DNA of 64,000 bases from CAADGU01 sp035444285 (GCA_035444285.1 DAOMOK010000008.1:62001-126000), one strand, 5' to 3'. Positions 25,436-35,068 are shown, counted from the stretch's first letter. The notes: generated from the letters alone by a model not told the origin. Translations and numbers: made by a program.

Positions 25436-26574
25436 ATTATCGTCTCCTGTTGATCGTTCGGGTTTCTCGTGAAAGTCCATTCTGATGCTACTTGAACCAC
25501 ACTTACTGCTATATTCATATCAGGCAAGCGCGAGGCGTTAATTTTGCCCCTTGTATGATATTCACTTTTACTCCAGGTACTTTCAAGGGTAGCCTGAAAT
25601 AAATCATAATTAACAGGGGGAACGGATATAATCTGCACTTGTTGCAGAATATTATTAAAAACTTGCTGTGCGACTTGCGGCGGGAGGTTGGCAGGAATTT
25701 GTACCTGGAGGACTGGATCCAGCAAGGCAGCAACTTGGGCATCCTGCAAGACAAATGCAACCGGGTTAAAGGGTTTGTTGCACTCCATCTCTTCTTCAAT
25801 GTCTTGCCAGATTTGCCAGAGTAGCTCTTCTAAGTCTTTTGGTGGCTGAGTAACAGGTAATCCAATTTTCTTCGCTTCGCTCAATCCCAAAGGGTAGCCA
25901 TGATGATAAAAAGACCTATTCAACGCCTCAGCAATCGCTCTAGCCTGACTATTATCTCCAAGATGGAGACTAAGAAGTTTTTCGCTCAGCGACAAGGCTA
26001 ATTGCGTACTCCGCTTTGCAACACCGATAGGGACGGCACCTAATTCTTTACAAATTAACTCAAAGGCTTTTGCTAATTGTTCCTGATCGGATATGCCAAC
26101 ATCTGAACGTACAAAATCCAAGAAGTTTCGCAGGTCTTCTGAGCCAAAGTGAATTTGTTCCACTTCTTGTCCGCCGGGCTGGCCAGGCAACCTTCGTTGG
26201 TGAGTGAGCTGGGGATCGACTGGTCCAAGATTAGAGAAGGGGTGCATAACAATTTCATCAGCACCTAACGCCAGAAGGGTAGCTGCGCTATAGGCGGCAA
26301 ATGGCAGCAATACTCCGATTTTCTTGTACCTTTCTCGCACCATGCTAATAATGCGCCAGGGTACGATAGGGTCTCCGCCCTGGCTAACGATTAGAATGTC
26401 CAAGTCTTCTTGATCTGGCGGTATTTCCTTTAGAAGTTTGGCGAATTGGGGGATAACATCAGAACCCATTCGCCCCGATGCGTTTTGCCGGAAACTGGTG
26501 ACATAGACTATCAGGGGGCGTTGACGTATATCTGAAACTCTTTGATAGAGCGCAAGGCGTTCGTTAAATGCCAT
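25432..26574 (-). CDS. SDH-type Clp-fold serine protease
   Basis: 380 residues. ILIVSQGGDPIVPWRII and PFAAYSAATLLALGADEIVM, with the nucleophile Ser after Tyr, then HPFSNLGPVDPQ. This is the ClpP/crotonase fold of the serine dehydrogenase proteinase family (PF01972 type). The C-terminal region is unlike standard ClpP and may recognise substrates. Such proteins are seen alone and in defence-like neighbourhoods. It is first in a two-gene unit with a TATAAT promoter upstream (26663-26690). Its low use of the host octamer fits imported cargo. Confidence 0.82.
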   Translation of the reverse strand: MAFNERLALYQRVSDIRQRPLIVYVTSFRQNASGRMGSDVIPQFAKLLKEIPPDQEDLDILIVSQGGDPIVPWRIISMVRERYKKIGVLLPFAAYSAATLLALGADEIVMHPFSNLGPVDPQLTHQRRLPGQPGGQEVEQIHFGSEDLRNFLDFVRSDVGISDQEQLAKAFELICKELGAVPIGVAKRSTQLALSLSEKLLSLHLGDNSQARAIAEALNRSFYHHGYPLGLSEAKKIGLPVTQPPKDLEELLWQIWQDIEEEMECNKPFNPVAFVLQDAQVAALLDPVLQVQIPANLPPQVAQQVFNNILQQVQIISVPPVNYDLFQATLESTWSKSEYHTRGKINASRLPDMNIAVSVVQVASEWTFTRNPNDQQETII

Positions 26575-27027
26575 TGGATTTAGGTACTTTCTAAGGAAAT
26601 TGAGATGTAATAACCACTAACCCAGTCGCCACTTATGTTCTGGCTGCCCATTACACTATTTTATTATAGTATAGAAGTATATGAAGTAAATAGAACCGAA
26701 GTTCTCAGGGCAGGGTAATTGCATACTCAACATGATCTAAACTAAAAGGCGCATTTTTATAGCGGTTTTCACTGGCGAAACACAGAACCGACTTATTGAT
26801 GAAATCGCTACTCAAGAAGGCTCAATTTATTCTTTGAACCGAGCTTGGATTTTTAACCTATACAGTTACCCTTGCCGCTTGCCCAGAGAAACGGCGGCTT
26901 TCTGCTGAAATACGCAAACAAAAAGCCGCCCATTTCTGAGTGGCCGTATCGGACTTTAACAATGACCGATGATAGCGAGTAATCATTCCCCAAAGCAGAA
27001 ACAAGTTGTTGTTTCTGAGGAAGTATC
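26575..27027. other. Gap between PIN gene and SDH-protease gene
   Basis: 453 bp with no convincing gene. It holds the promoter at 26663-26690 and, near 26918-26957, a minus-strand hairpin and T run (the complement of AAAAAGCCGCCCATTTCTGAG) that ends the PIN operon. That hairpin is a diverged relative of the terminator at 28427-28455. The middle is A/T-rich and I see nothing else supported. Confidence 0.5.
26663..26690 (-). promoter_or_regulatory. Promoter of the SDH-protease unit
   Basis: On the minus strand TTTACT (26690-26685), 16-base spacer, TATAAT (26668-26663). It lies about 90 bases before the ATG in an A/T-rich stretch. Confidence 0.5.
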
Positions 27028-27567
27028 CTAAATAACATCTCCTTCCTCTTTTTCTGACTTGTGCCATTGCGAGGATAAAGATGGCTGCATAACATGGGGC
27101 TGGGCTATTTTGATACCAATTTGCGGCCCAAATTTCTCAAGTTTGTCATCGTATGTGTGGAATTCATCAACATTATGAACGTTTTCATGCACCCATTTAG
27201 CCGTCGCCAATTCTAGCGCGTCAAATGTTCGCAGGGCCCAAGATTTCGAGATAGCAAAGCGTAACAAATTACGACTTATATCAGCAATTGCACTTGATGT
27301 TTCGACACACAGTATGATCGACTGGTTGTAAAACATTTCCCGTATGATCACTTCAACCGAGGGGTCTAGTTTGCCGCGTTTCTTTTCGTAAGAAGCACAA
27401 AAAACCTCTATGCTGGTTGCTACAGACGTGATAATTCTGTCACTCTTCTCCTTCTCTATTTCATTCCACAAATCATCAATAATATTTACGCGCCCATCCT
27501 CGCCATTAAGGTAGGCTAAGAAAACATTACTATCCCAATAGATAAAACGACCTTTATCTGGCATCAC
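27028..27567 (-). CDS. PIN-domain protein, putative RNase
   Basis: 179 residues. The acidic set is D12 (YWDSNVFLAYL), E54 (TSIEVFCA), D116 (FDALELATAKW) and D140/D141 (HTYDDKLEKFG), which is a complete PIN active site. PIN proteins are metal-dependent ribonucleases, often toxins. The first 14 bases overlap the end of the upstream gene, which is unusual because VapB-type antitoxins are small and the partner here is 252 residues. A defence or toxin role is inferred. Confidence 0.78.
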   Translation of the reverse strand: MMPDKGRFIYWDSNVFLAYLNGEDGRVNIIDDLWNEIEKEKSDRIITSVATSIEVFCASYEKKRGKLDPSVEVIIREMFYNQSIILCVETSSAIADISRNLLRFAISKSWALRTFDALELATAKWVHENVHNVDEFHTYDDKLEKFGPQIGIKIAQPHVMQPSLSSQWHKSEKEEGDVI

Positions 27568-28312
27568 GCATTCGTCTTATTGTTACTTCGGCAGGTTCTT
27601 GATTTTCTGGATTAAATAGCACACCACGCGCGTGCCTAAAACTACCTAAAGTGCCATTTTCTATTATCAAAACCTCGGTTACATTCTTCACATCAACGGG
27701 GCGACCGGTCTCTTGGTCCTTATAGACCATGCCGGTTACTTCGACCTGTTTATCCCAAGCATTGCGGACTTTTTCCCTTAATTCAGAGGGTAAATAACAA
27801 TAGACCGCACGGTCGAAAAGCGTGTCAAACACAGTCAATCTTAATGATGGACGAATGGTAATTGTTCCAGCTATCCCTCTAATGGTGCCTAACGAGTAAA
27901 TCCTTTTTGCTGCTTCTTCTTCAAGACGCACTGGTTTTTCAACAGTATGGAAATCATCCCCCACACCAAAGCTGACAGATGTGATGTATCCATTTATTAG
28001 TGATGTCAGGTCACTAGCTGGCTTTACTATACCTTCTGAATAAGGAATAGGGCGGTCGCTAGAAAGAGCGGCACCGACGATGCGGTATGCTTCCACCACT
28101 TTTTCTACTGGCTTAGGATCGTAGTAATTGCCGCGTATGGCGGCGAAAGCACTACCTGCTTGAAGATCGTAAATACTCCATTCAATTTCACCTGTGCCTG
28201 CAACCTCAAGTGAAAGTGCATCAATAAGGATGCGCATGGTCTGCATCGCTTTTGCGTACAGTTCCAATGTTACTTCCCCATTGAGCTTCAAGGTAACCAG
28301 ATCATTAGCCAT
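27554..28312 (-). CDS. Unknown protein co-translated with a PIN protein
   Basis: 252 residues, beta-rich with no membrane segment. Features include LKLNGEVTLELYAKAMQTM, ITIRPSLRLTVFDTLFDRAV and KQVEVTGMVYKDQETGRPVD. I do not recognise the family. The stop overlaps the PIN gene start by 14 bases, so the two products are probably made together and may form a complex, perhaps controlling the PIN nuclease. Confidence 0.7.
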   Translation of the reverse strand: MANDLVTLKLNGEVTLELYAKAMQTMRILIDALSLEVAGTGEIEWSIYDLQAGSAFAAIRGNYYDPKPVEKVVEAYRIVGAALSSDRPIPYSEGIVKPASDLTSLINGYITSVSFGVGDDFHTVEKPVRLEEEAAKRIYSLGTIRGIAGTITIRPSLRLTVFDTLFDRAVYCYLPSELREKVRNAWDKQVEVTGMVYKDQETGRPVDVKNVTEVLIIENGTLGSFRHARGVLFNPENQEPAEVTIRRMRDAR

Positions 28313-28426
28313 GTTACACCACAGAAATCATCAAGCCTTCCTTTGACATTCTATCCTATAAAGAAAGAACAAGGAAGATTTGTCTCCGTATTGATTGTAT
28401 TTCTACCTCCCAACAGTTTACCAGCA

Positions 28427-28455
28427 ACAAAAAAGCCGCCCATTGCTGAGCGGCT
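28427..28455 (-). terminator. Intrinsic terminator of the candidate small RNA
   Basis: On the minus strand AGCCGC (28455-28450) pairs with GCGGCT (28439-28434), followed by TTTTTTG. Confidence 0.8.
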
Positions 28456-28601
28456 GTGCGGGCTTTGACCAACACGAGGAGGGGGCGTCGCTGCCCTCTT
28501 CCTGACCGACCAGTTGTTCCAGTCGCGTTTCTTTTGTGCCAGTTTTAGGGGGGGGTGCGGTGTTACCCGCGGTTTCCTCGTGTTGTTGATCAGTCAGGAG
28601 T
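28427..28601 (-). ncRNA. Candidate structured small RNA with pseudoknot potential
   Basis: About 175 nt with its own promoter (28608-28635) and terminator and no ORF. Reading the minus strand, helix B CAACACGAGGA (28585-28575) pairs perfectly with TCCTCGTGTTG (28480-28470). Helix A CCTGACTGATC (28598-28588) pairs with GGTCGGTCAGG (28511-28501) over 11 pairs including two G-U. The order A, B, A', B' makes the two helices cross, so they form a pseudoknot or exclude each other. A run of nine C's lies between. It could instead be the 3' UTR of the gene at 28697. No known RNA family recognised. Confidence 0.45.
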
Positions 28602-28607
28602 GCGAAT

Positions 28608-28635
28608 ATGATAGCACTTCTCGTGCCTGATGCAA
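28608..28635 (-). promoter_or_regulatory. Promoter ahead of the candidate small RNA
   Basis: TTGCAT (28635-28630), 16-base spacer, TATCAT (28613-28608) on the minus strand, about 7 bases before the structured region begins. Confidence 0.45.
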
Positions 28636-28696
28636 CTATTTCGTATGTCGCCGGGCGCCGCGCCGCCCGGTTCTGCTCAGGCCGCCGGCGAAACGA

Positions 28697-29071
28697 TCAA
28701 CCCTGGCCCTGCTGCTGGCGCATCAACGTCAGATAAGCATGAAGCACCGCATCTTTAACGAAGAAACCCTGCATATCGTCTAACGGCCGTCCACGCTGCT
28801 GCGCCACCTCTACTGCCACCTGACTGGCGCTTTCCGCCAGGCGCGCCGCCTCTCGGAAAAGGCCATCCGCACCTTCTGCCGGATGAATCCGACCGGATTC
28901 CACCCATGTTAGTTTCGTCTCGGCAGACTCCAGGAACGGCAGCGTATAAGGGTGCAGCGTCAGGTCAACCAGGTTAGCATACACATGATCCACCCGCGCT
29001 AAAAACCACTTACCATCATCCCGCTCGTACCACACCGTATCGCCGGCTTTCAACTCTCTCAAATTCACCAT
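28697..29071 (-). CDS. Unknown cargo protein with an N-terminal SH3-like barrel
   Basis: 124 residues. It starts with LKAGDTVWYERDDGKWFLARVDHV, which looks like a small beta barrel of the Tudor/SH3 kind, followed by an Ala/Glu-rich helical part. AAGGAG lies ahead of the ATG. It contains the only full ACGGCCGT octamer I found in the left 10 kb of the transposon. No function assigned. Confidence 0.6.
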   Translation of the reverse strand: MVNLRELKAGDTVWYERDDGKWFLARVDHVYANLVDLTLHPYTLPFLESAETKLTWVESGRIHPAEGADGLFREAARLAESASQVAVEVAQQRGRPLDDMQGFFVKDAVLHAYLTLMRQQQGQG

Positions 29072-29412
29072 GATCCATCTCCTTTAATAAGAGTAAATTT
29101 GCCTCATGGTAAACGACGGGTTGTCAGACGGTCTGCTGCCCCTCTAAAATTTCTCTCTAGTTACCGTATACCTTCTGCCTCAATTTGGTTTGCTTATTCC
29201 TTCTTTTGTGGAGTCTCGAGCTGTCGACCAGTATGGATAAGTCAGGCAGAAGCCTCGACTCCATACCAAACCTCAAAGAGCCGAAATTCATTGAGATCTT
29301 AAGCGTTATCCCTTTTACTTGCCAAAGGCTTTGAGCAGCAATCATTCGACGACAGCAGTCTTTCTTGGTAATCTTGTAGCAGTCGAGCAATTTTATTACC
29401 AAGGAGACTGCT
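29072..29412. other. Gap between divergent cargo genes
   Basis: 341 bp with no convincing gene. A plus-strand promoter is possible at 29121-29150 (TTGTCA, 18-base spacer, TAAAAT). Around 29208-29263 GGAGTCTCGAG and CTCGACTCC could form a stem. The region ends in AAGGAG before the methyltransferase ATG. Confidence 0.4.
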
Positions 29413-30645
29413 ATGAGTGACATGGAAAAATCAAAATTGGTGAAGCTAAACTACAGTTCATGCTCTGAATTGATGGCTTTAGAAGGTGTTGGGCGCAAAC
29501 GTGCCATTGCTATCGTCGAGCATCGCGAGAACTTTGGGCCTTTTTTATCTGTTGAAGATTTAGAGAATGTACCTCATATGAATGCCAGCCTCGTCAACAA
29601 GATTAAGAAACATTTGGATTGGTCATTTAATGGTTACTTTATAAGTGAACCTCGATATATGATGGCAGATGCCCGCTTGCTTCATCAACTGCTGGACACC
29701 AAAGTTGATCTTGTAATTACCTCGCCCCCATATTGGCAAAAAAGAGATTACAAGCACCCAGAGCAATTGGGACAAGAGAATTCGCCAGAAGAGTATGTCC
29801 AAGAACTAAGTAGCACCATTAGCAGTTGGATTCCGCTTCTTCACTTCCATGCGTCTGTTTTTATTAATGTTGGCGACACGTATCGAGATGGTAGATTATT
29901 GAGTATTCCTGCAATGCTGGAAATGGCGCTTCAAAAAAGTGGGTGGTTACTGGTCAACAAAATAATCTGGTCAAAGTCTAATGGTGTCCCTGAACCCTTG
30001 CCATTTCGATTGGCTAATCGCCATGAAGTAATTTTTCAGCTAACGCGCAATTCGAATTATTTTTCTGATGTAAACGCCTTAGCCCAATATCTTGGCCAAA
30101 ATGCAAACCCTGGTGATGTTTGGCAAATTCCTCATGCACGGAAGGAAACTAATCACCTTGCGCCTTTTCCAGATGAACTTGTAAAACGAATTGTTCACTT
30201 TGCTAGTCCTGAACATGTTTGTAAAACTTGCCAAAAACCGTTCACAAGGAACATAGAGCCAACGTTTGAACTTGATATGACACGACCACAAGCACATCGA
30301 GCAATTGAGTTATTCAAACAAGCAGGACTATCGGATGCCCATCTAAAGGCTATTAGAGCAGTGGGTATCTCTGATGCCGGCAAAGGCCAAAGAGTGCAGG
30401 GATCAAATGCTGAAATTACAAAGCAGTTGGCGGACGAAGCAAAGAAGGCTTTGGGAGGGTATTTTCGGGAGTTTACATTTAGCCAGAGAGTTCAGGTTGG
30501 TTGGAATAAATGTAACTGTCCCTTGAGCACAAGACCAGGTATAGTGTTGGATCCATTTATGGGCAGTAAAACAACTACCAGACTTGCGAACCAGTTGGGT
30601 CGAATTGCCATTGGTTCTGATTTGATTTTAGGGGATAATCGATAA
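29413..30645 (+). CDS. DNA methyltransferase with N-terminal helix-hairpin-helix
   Basis: 410 residues. Residues 12-70 form a ComEA-like HhH (CSELMALEGVGRKRAIAIV, then DLENVPHMN). The catalytic motif is TSPPYW at about 101, and the SAM-binding motif DPFMGSKTTT comes later at about 379. This order places it in the beta class of N4-cytosine/N6-adenine methyltransferases. Cysteine pairs CKTCQKPF and CNC in the target region may hold zinc. It is followed by a large nuclease-helicase 40 bases downstream, suggesting a two-gene modification-restriction unit. AAGGAG precedes the ATG. Confidence 0.85.
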   Translation: MSDMEKSKLVKLNYSSCSELMALEGVGRKRAIAIVEHRENFGPFLSVEDLENVPHMNASLVNKIKKHLDWSFNGYFISEPRYMMADARLLHQLLDTKVDLVITSPPYWQKRDYKHPEQLGQENSPEEYVQELSSTISSWIPLLHFHASVFINVGDTYRDGRLLSIPAMLEMALQKSGWLLVNKIIWSKSNGVPEPLPFRLANRHEVIFQLTRNSNYFSDVNALAQYLGQNANPGDVWQIPHARKETNHLAPFPDELVKRIVHFASPEHVCKTCQKPFTRNIEPTFELDMTRPQAHRAIELFKQAGLSDAHLKAIRAVGISDAGKGQRVQGSNAEITKQLADEAKKALGGYFREFTFSQRVQVGWNKCNCPLSTRPGIVLDPFMGSKTTTRLANQLGRIAIGSDLILGDNR

Positions 30646-30685
30646 TTAGTATCGCATTATAAGTAAAAATTAAAGGGGAATTCTC

Positions 30686-33600
30686 GTGCCAGCTTTCAAG
30701 AAAAGAGCATTATCACTTTATCTTCGCAACAAATGCGAACGCCAGTTTGCCTTATATCTATACACTGATAAGGAACGAAAGCAATATAGTATGCCAACAC
30801 GCCATCAGCGTGCCGGGTTAGGCATCGTTGGCCAAGCTGGATTTAAATGGCAAGACGAAAAGATAAGAGAGCTCTCGGATGTTTTTGGTAAAGACTTGGT
30901 CGTCGAAAATCCCCATGGCACAGCTACTCGTCCTGGAACACTTGCTTTGAAGGATACTCTACCAACCGTTCGCCCGTATCAATTCATTGTCGAAGGATCA
31001 TATGAGGCAGACACATTAACATTCCGACAAACGATTGGCTTGATTAGACTTACAGACTTTTATGGACACGAAGTTGAAATAGGTAGTACCCGTCCCGATA
31101 TTATTCAAGTTTTTCCGTCTGCTGAATTGGGTGGTGCCCCAACTACAAGCCTGGAGCCTGATCCTTACAGCTTAGCAGTTGAAGCAAATGGCAACTTGGT
31201 ACCGCTATCGGCAAATGATACCAGAATGAGATTGCGTGTAATTGATATTAAACTGACTTCTGAACCTGGGGCTCATTATTTTGCAGAAGTTGTCTACTAC
31301 TCAATGACTTTGGCGGCATGGCTAGAAGAGGCTGGTCTTTCAGATCGATTTGTTGTAATTGGTGCCCCTGCTGTTTGGCCTGGCAGTCATGAAGCTTCAA
31401 AGCTTTCTGAGAAGCTTAGATTATGGAGACAGAGAGCTTATGAACCATCGCACGAGGAACTCGCAATTGCCCTTGAGGATGATTTGGAAACAGCAACATT
31501 TGATGTGTTCGCGCCACGCCTTCGCACTCTCCTTTCCGAAGAATTACCTAGAATGCTATCTAAAAGGTGGGATGAACTTTCGTGGCATGTAGACTATCGG
31601 TGTAAAGGGTGTGAATTCCTGAGTCCAAATTTGGATAACGAACACGAGGACGATAATGCGAAATTGCGTTGTTACCTAACAGCGGAACGGGAACAGAACC
31701 TCAGTAGAATCAATGGCCTCACCAAGGGGGCAAGCGAACAACTTCGACAACAGAATGTCATAAACATCGAGCAATTGGCCGATACTGATTCAAAGTCACT
31801 TGTTTTTGATGCTCATCATGGCTTGAAGACAAAACGTGCCAGCCATCCTTATCGCGCCCAAGCATTACTGAAGGGAACTACGTCTGTAATCCCAAATTCG
31901 GGTGGGGATGCCCTAATGCCCAAGTTTCCTGCCCTGCGAATCTATATATATTTGGACTATGATTTGAGTAGTGCCCTAACCACCTCAATGGCAATTCGAG
32001 CAAACTGGCGAGAGAATCTTCCGTATAATTCTCTTCTTGAATCTCAAACTCGCTCTTGGACATTGAGAAGCGGTGAGGATGAAGTTTTTTTAGTTGATAC
32101 TCCAAAGATTGAGAGAGAGAGAGCAGAGTTCTTAAAGTTCTTGGGTCAATTAGCTAGGATTCTCGACGAAGTTCGTAACCAAGATGCGATTGATTATCAA
32201 GCCAACAGGCGAAACGATAAAACTAGACGTAGCACTTACCAAATATATTTGTGGGATGAATCACAGAAGAAACATCTCATTCGGCTAATTAGCCGTCACT
32301 TGCCTTATGTGCTTGCCGACGCATCATTAAGTGAATTAGTCTGGTTATTCCCGCCCCCGGAGATGCTCCAGGATGCCAATGAAGCAACGCGCAGTTCAGC
32401 GATCACACTTGTCAAAACAGTAGTTGAGAATACTGTTGCGATAGATATCCCTCATTATTATAGTTTGCTAGACTTAGCCCGAAGGGTAACACCTAATGAT
32501 TTTGCCAAGCCATCGGTACATCCACTGTATGAGGAACAGTTCAGCGATCTTATCCCGATGGAACGTTTACACGAGTATTGGCAGCGTTCTGGCCAATGGA
32601 CTACTACGCAAGAGCGGATTATGCAAGCGACACGCTCGAAAGTAATCGGTCTCCAATATGTAGCAAGCTGGTTGGCGAGACAACTTGCGGATGTGCTATC
32701 AAATCTCGCCGCGCCGCCGCTACTAACCCCCTCACCGCGCCGTGTCGGGAGAATTTCACCAGTTAGCCGTTTGTGGCTTGGGTTTACGAAACTTAATGCG
32801 TCTCTTGAAGCTTTAGACAAGGACACGATAAGGGCCATGCCACCGCATGAAAAAATTGCTCGATTCAGATCAGCACGGTTAACGATGCGTTTAGAGGGGA
32901 ATGATAAGTACGCGGCTATTGAGCTGTTGAATCAAAGTGATGCAGTTCAACTGACAACTGGCCCAGGGCTATTTGTTTACACGATTGATGAGGATTCAGT
33001 TGATATAAATATCAATCGCGGCGAGTTCTTGTATGCCCTAGCCCCCGAAGATAAGCACGGTTTTCTTGATCTTAACGCCTTTAGTTCGGTAAGCGGCTCA
33101 GGACTGGAAAGTAATAAACATTACAACCAAACTGTGGAAACAGCAGGATTTACTTCTGTTACAGTTGAGGCAATTGACCGAGTAAAGCGGCTAATCGCAC
33201 TACGTGTTGACGATGCGGCATTTATTGCATTTTGGGAACGAAACCAAGTCTTCGACTTCTCACGAAATGTCATCCTTGATCCCATACATCGAGATTTCCT
33301 TACGAAGAAAGTTGAATTAACCTTGCAAGGTATTGGATACCCACCTAGTGCAACGGCCGACCAGAGAGTAATAGATGCATTAGGTCTACTAAACGCTAGA
33401 ATCGGGAGATCAGCCGAAACGCCTGCATCCGAAATTCTATGGAATGCTGCGCAACTTTCTAGTCAAGAGTCCATTGCAAATGTTATTGAGTTAAGGCGCG
33501 AAATCGGGAGTTATTTTTCTCAACAGCGATTGTCGCTAAACGACTCACAATGGGTTGCATGGGAAGAAGCTTTTCGCAAAAAGCTTTCGTTAGTCTGGGG

Positions 33601-35068
33601 ACCACCTGGAACAGGTAAAAGCAGAACTTTGCGAGCAATAGTTTTAGGAGCAACTTTCCATGCCAAAGCAAATAATATACCACTTAGGTTACTGATTTCG
33701 GCCAATACATATACTGCCATAGATAATATCCTGCTCGATCTGGAAGGTGAACTTAGGGGTATGATCGACGAAAAGGATTACAGTTTATATAGAGTCCAAA
33801 GTAAATGGCGAGAATCACCCCCGGCCAACTGGAAAGAGAAATATCCGACCTTAAGAAACCTTGTTGTCAATCGACATTCTCCTACACGGGAAGTCAATCA
33901 ATTACGAGACAGCTTGCAGAACCCTAAAAGTATCATAATCGTTGGTTGTCCGCCGCAACAATTACATAATCTTGCTACAGTATCAATACAAAATGTGAAA
34001 GGTTCTGATACGATAAAACAATGGTTTGATTTTATTGTGATCGACGAGGCTTCCCAGATAGATGTCGCCACTAGCACATTGATTTTTAGTAAACGGACGG
34101 CTAATGGGGCATGTGTGATCGCTGGTGACGACAAACAACTTCCACCAATACATCAGGCCGATCCTCCTAAAGAATTGGATTATCTAGTGGGTTCACTCTA
34201 CAATTTTTTTAGGCATTATCATAAGATAGATCCTAACTCACTAGATGTAAACTACCGCTCTAACTCAACAATTGTTGAATTCATTAAGACCGCCGGGTAC
34301 ACCACAAATCTTGGTAGTTTCTCTCCAAATCTCAAGTTGGATTTTGTTGAAGCGATCAGAGAAGTGCAGCCGGATAATTGGCCGCAAGAATTGTTTTGGT
34401 CACCTCTATGGTGGCAAATCCTTGATCCTGATTACCCTGCTGTTAGTTTTGTCTATGATGATGTCCTCAGCAGTCAGGTAAACGAGTTTGAGGCCCATTC
34501 AGTCGCGGCAATGATTTGGTTGTTACGAAACTACTTGAAGCCCCAGTTAGCAGACGAGGTGAAATTAGATAGGACAAACGAAGGCATTTCGGTACCCCCC
34601 ATCGCGGCTGAACGTTTCTGGCAACAGTCAGTTGGGGTAGTGACACCTCATCGAGCACAAAGAGCAAAAGTCCTTAACCAGTTAAGGAATTTATTTCAAG
34701 ATGATCCTTTGGAGAAAATTGTTAGTGCAGTAGATACCGTTGAACGTTATCAGGGGCAACAAAGGGATGTAATCATTGCCTCATTTGGGATCGGTGATCC
34801 AGATTTGATTCGGTCTGAGGATGAATTTTTGTATAACCTAAACCGATTCAATGTACTTGTATCTCGTGCTCGCGCAAAGGCGATAGTGCTCTGCACCATG
34901 CCATTGCTTCAGCACCTTTCAAATGATGTCAAAGTGTTGGAGGAATCTCGGTTGTTAAAAGGATATACAGAGACTTTCTGTCAAAATCCACAACAAATAC
35001 GATTGGGTTTTTATCGCAACAACGAATTTCATCAAAGGCATGGAATTCTTAGAAAGCGAGTTGTGTAA
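30686..35068 (+). CDS. Dna2-like protein: Fe-S RecB-type nuclease fused to SF1 helicase
   Basis: 1460 residues, GTG start with AAAGGGG ahead. The N-terminus has RNKCERQFALYLY (C17), then a PD-(D/E)XK core with VIDIKLTSEPG and FAEVVYYSMTLAAWLEE (about 187-215) and cysteines in YRCKGCEF and LRCYLT (about 305-330). This one-plus-three cysteine arrangement is that of AddB, Dna2 and TM0106-like nucleases. A long middle follows. The helicase has WGPPGTGKSRT (about 971), VIDEASQ (about 1117), GDDKQLPPI, NYRSNSTIV, ERYQGQQRDVIIASF and NVLVSRARAKAIVL. It could unwind and cut DNA lacking the neighbour's methyl mark. The convergent tniQ stop is one base away. Confidence 0.85.
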   Translation: MPAFKKRALSLYLRNKCERQFALYLYTDKERKQYSMPTRHQRAGLGIVGQAGFKWQDEKIRELSDVFGKDLVVENPHGTATRPGTLALKDTLPTVRPYQFIVEGSYEADTLTFRQTIGLIRLTDFYGHEVEIGSTRPDIIQVFPSAELGGAPTTSLEPDPYSLAVEANGNLVPLSANDTRMRLRVIDIKLTSEPGAHYFAEVVYYSMTLAAWLEEAGLSDRFVVIGAPAVWPGSHEASKLSEKLRLWRQRAYEPSHEELAIALEDDLETATFDVFAPRLRTLLSEELPRMLSKRWDELSWHVDYRCKGCEFLSPNLDNEHEDDNAKLRCYLTAEREQNLSRINGLTKGASEQLRQQNVINIEQLADTDSKSLVFDAHHGLKTKRASHPYRAQALLKGTTSVIPNSGGDALMPKFPALRIYIYLDYDLSSALTTSMAIRANWRENLPYNSLLESQTRSWTLRSGEDEVFLVDTPKIERERAEFLKFLGQLARILDEVRNQDAIDYQANRRNDKTRRSTYQIYLWDESQKKHLIRLISRHLPYVLADASLSELVWLFPPPEMLQDANEATRSSAITLVKTVVENTVAIDIPHYYSLLDLARRVTPNDFAKPSVHPLYEEQFSDLIPMERLHEYWQRSGQWTTTQERIMQATRSKVIGLQYVASWLARQLADVLSNLAAPPLLTPSPRRVGRISPVSRLWLGFTKLNASLEALDKDTIRAMPPHEKIARFRSARLTMRLEGNDKYAAIELLNQSDAVQLTTGPGLFVYTIDEDSVDININRGEFLYALAPEDKHGFLDLNAFSSVSGSGLESNKHYNQTVETAGFTSVTVEAIDRVKRLIALRVDDAAFIAFWERNQVFDFSRNVILDPIHRDFLTKKVELTLQGIGYPPSATADQRVIDALGLLNARIGRSAETPASEILWNAAQLSSQESIANVIELRREIGSYFSQQRLSLNDSQWVAWEEAFRKKLSLVWGPPGTGKSRTLRAIVLGATFHAKANNIPLRLLISANTYTAIDNILLDLEGELRGMIDEKDYSLYRVQSKWRESPPANWKEKYPTLRNLVVNRHSPTREVNQLRDSLQNPKSIIIVGCPPQQLHNLATVSIQNVKGSDTIKQWFDFIVIDEASQIDVATSTLIFSKRTANGACVIAGDDKQLPPIHQADPPKELDYLVGSLYNFFRHYHKIDPNSLDVNYRSNSTIVEFIKTAGYTTNLGSFSPNLKLDFVEAIREVQPDNWPQELFWSPLWWQILDPDYPAVSFVYDDVLSSQVNEFEAHSVAAMIWLLRNYLKPQLADEVKLDRTNEGISVPPIAAERFWQQSVGVVTPHRAQRAKVLNQLRNLFQDDPLEKIVSAVDTVERYQGQQRDVIIASFGIGDPDLIRSEDEFLYNLNRFNVLVSRARAKAIVLCTMPLLQHLSNDVKVLEESRLLKGYTETFCQNPQQIRLGFYRNNEFHQRHGILRKRVV

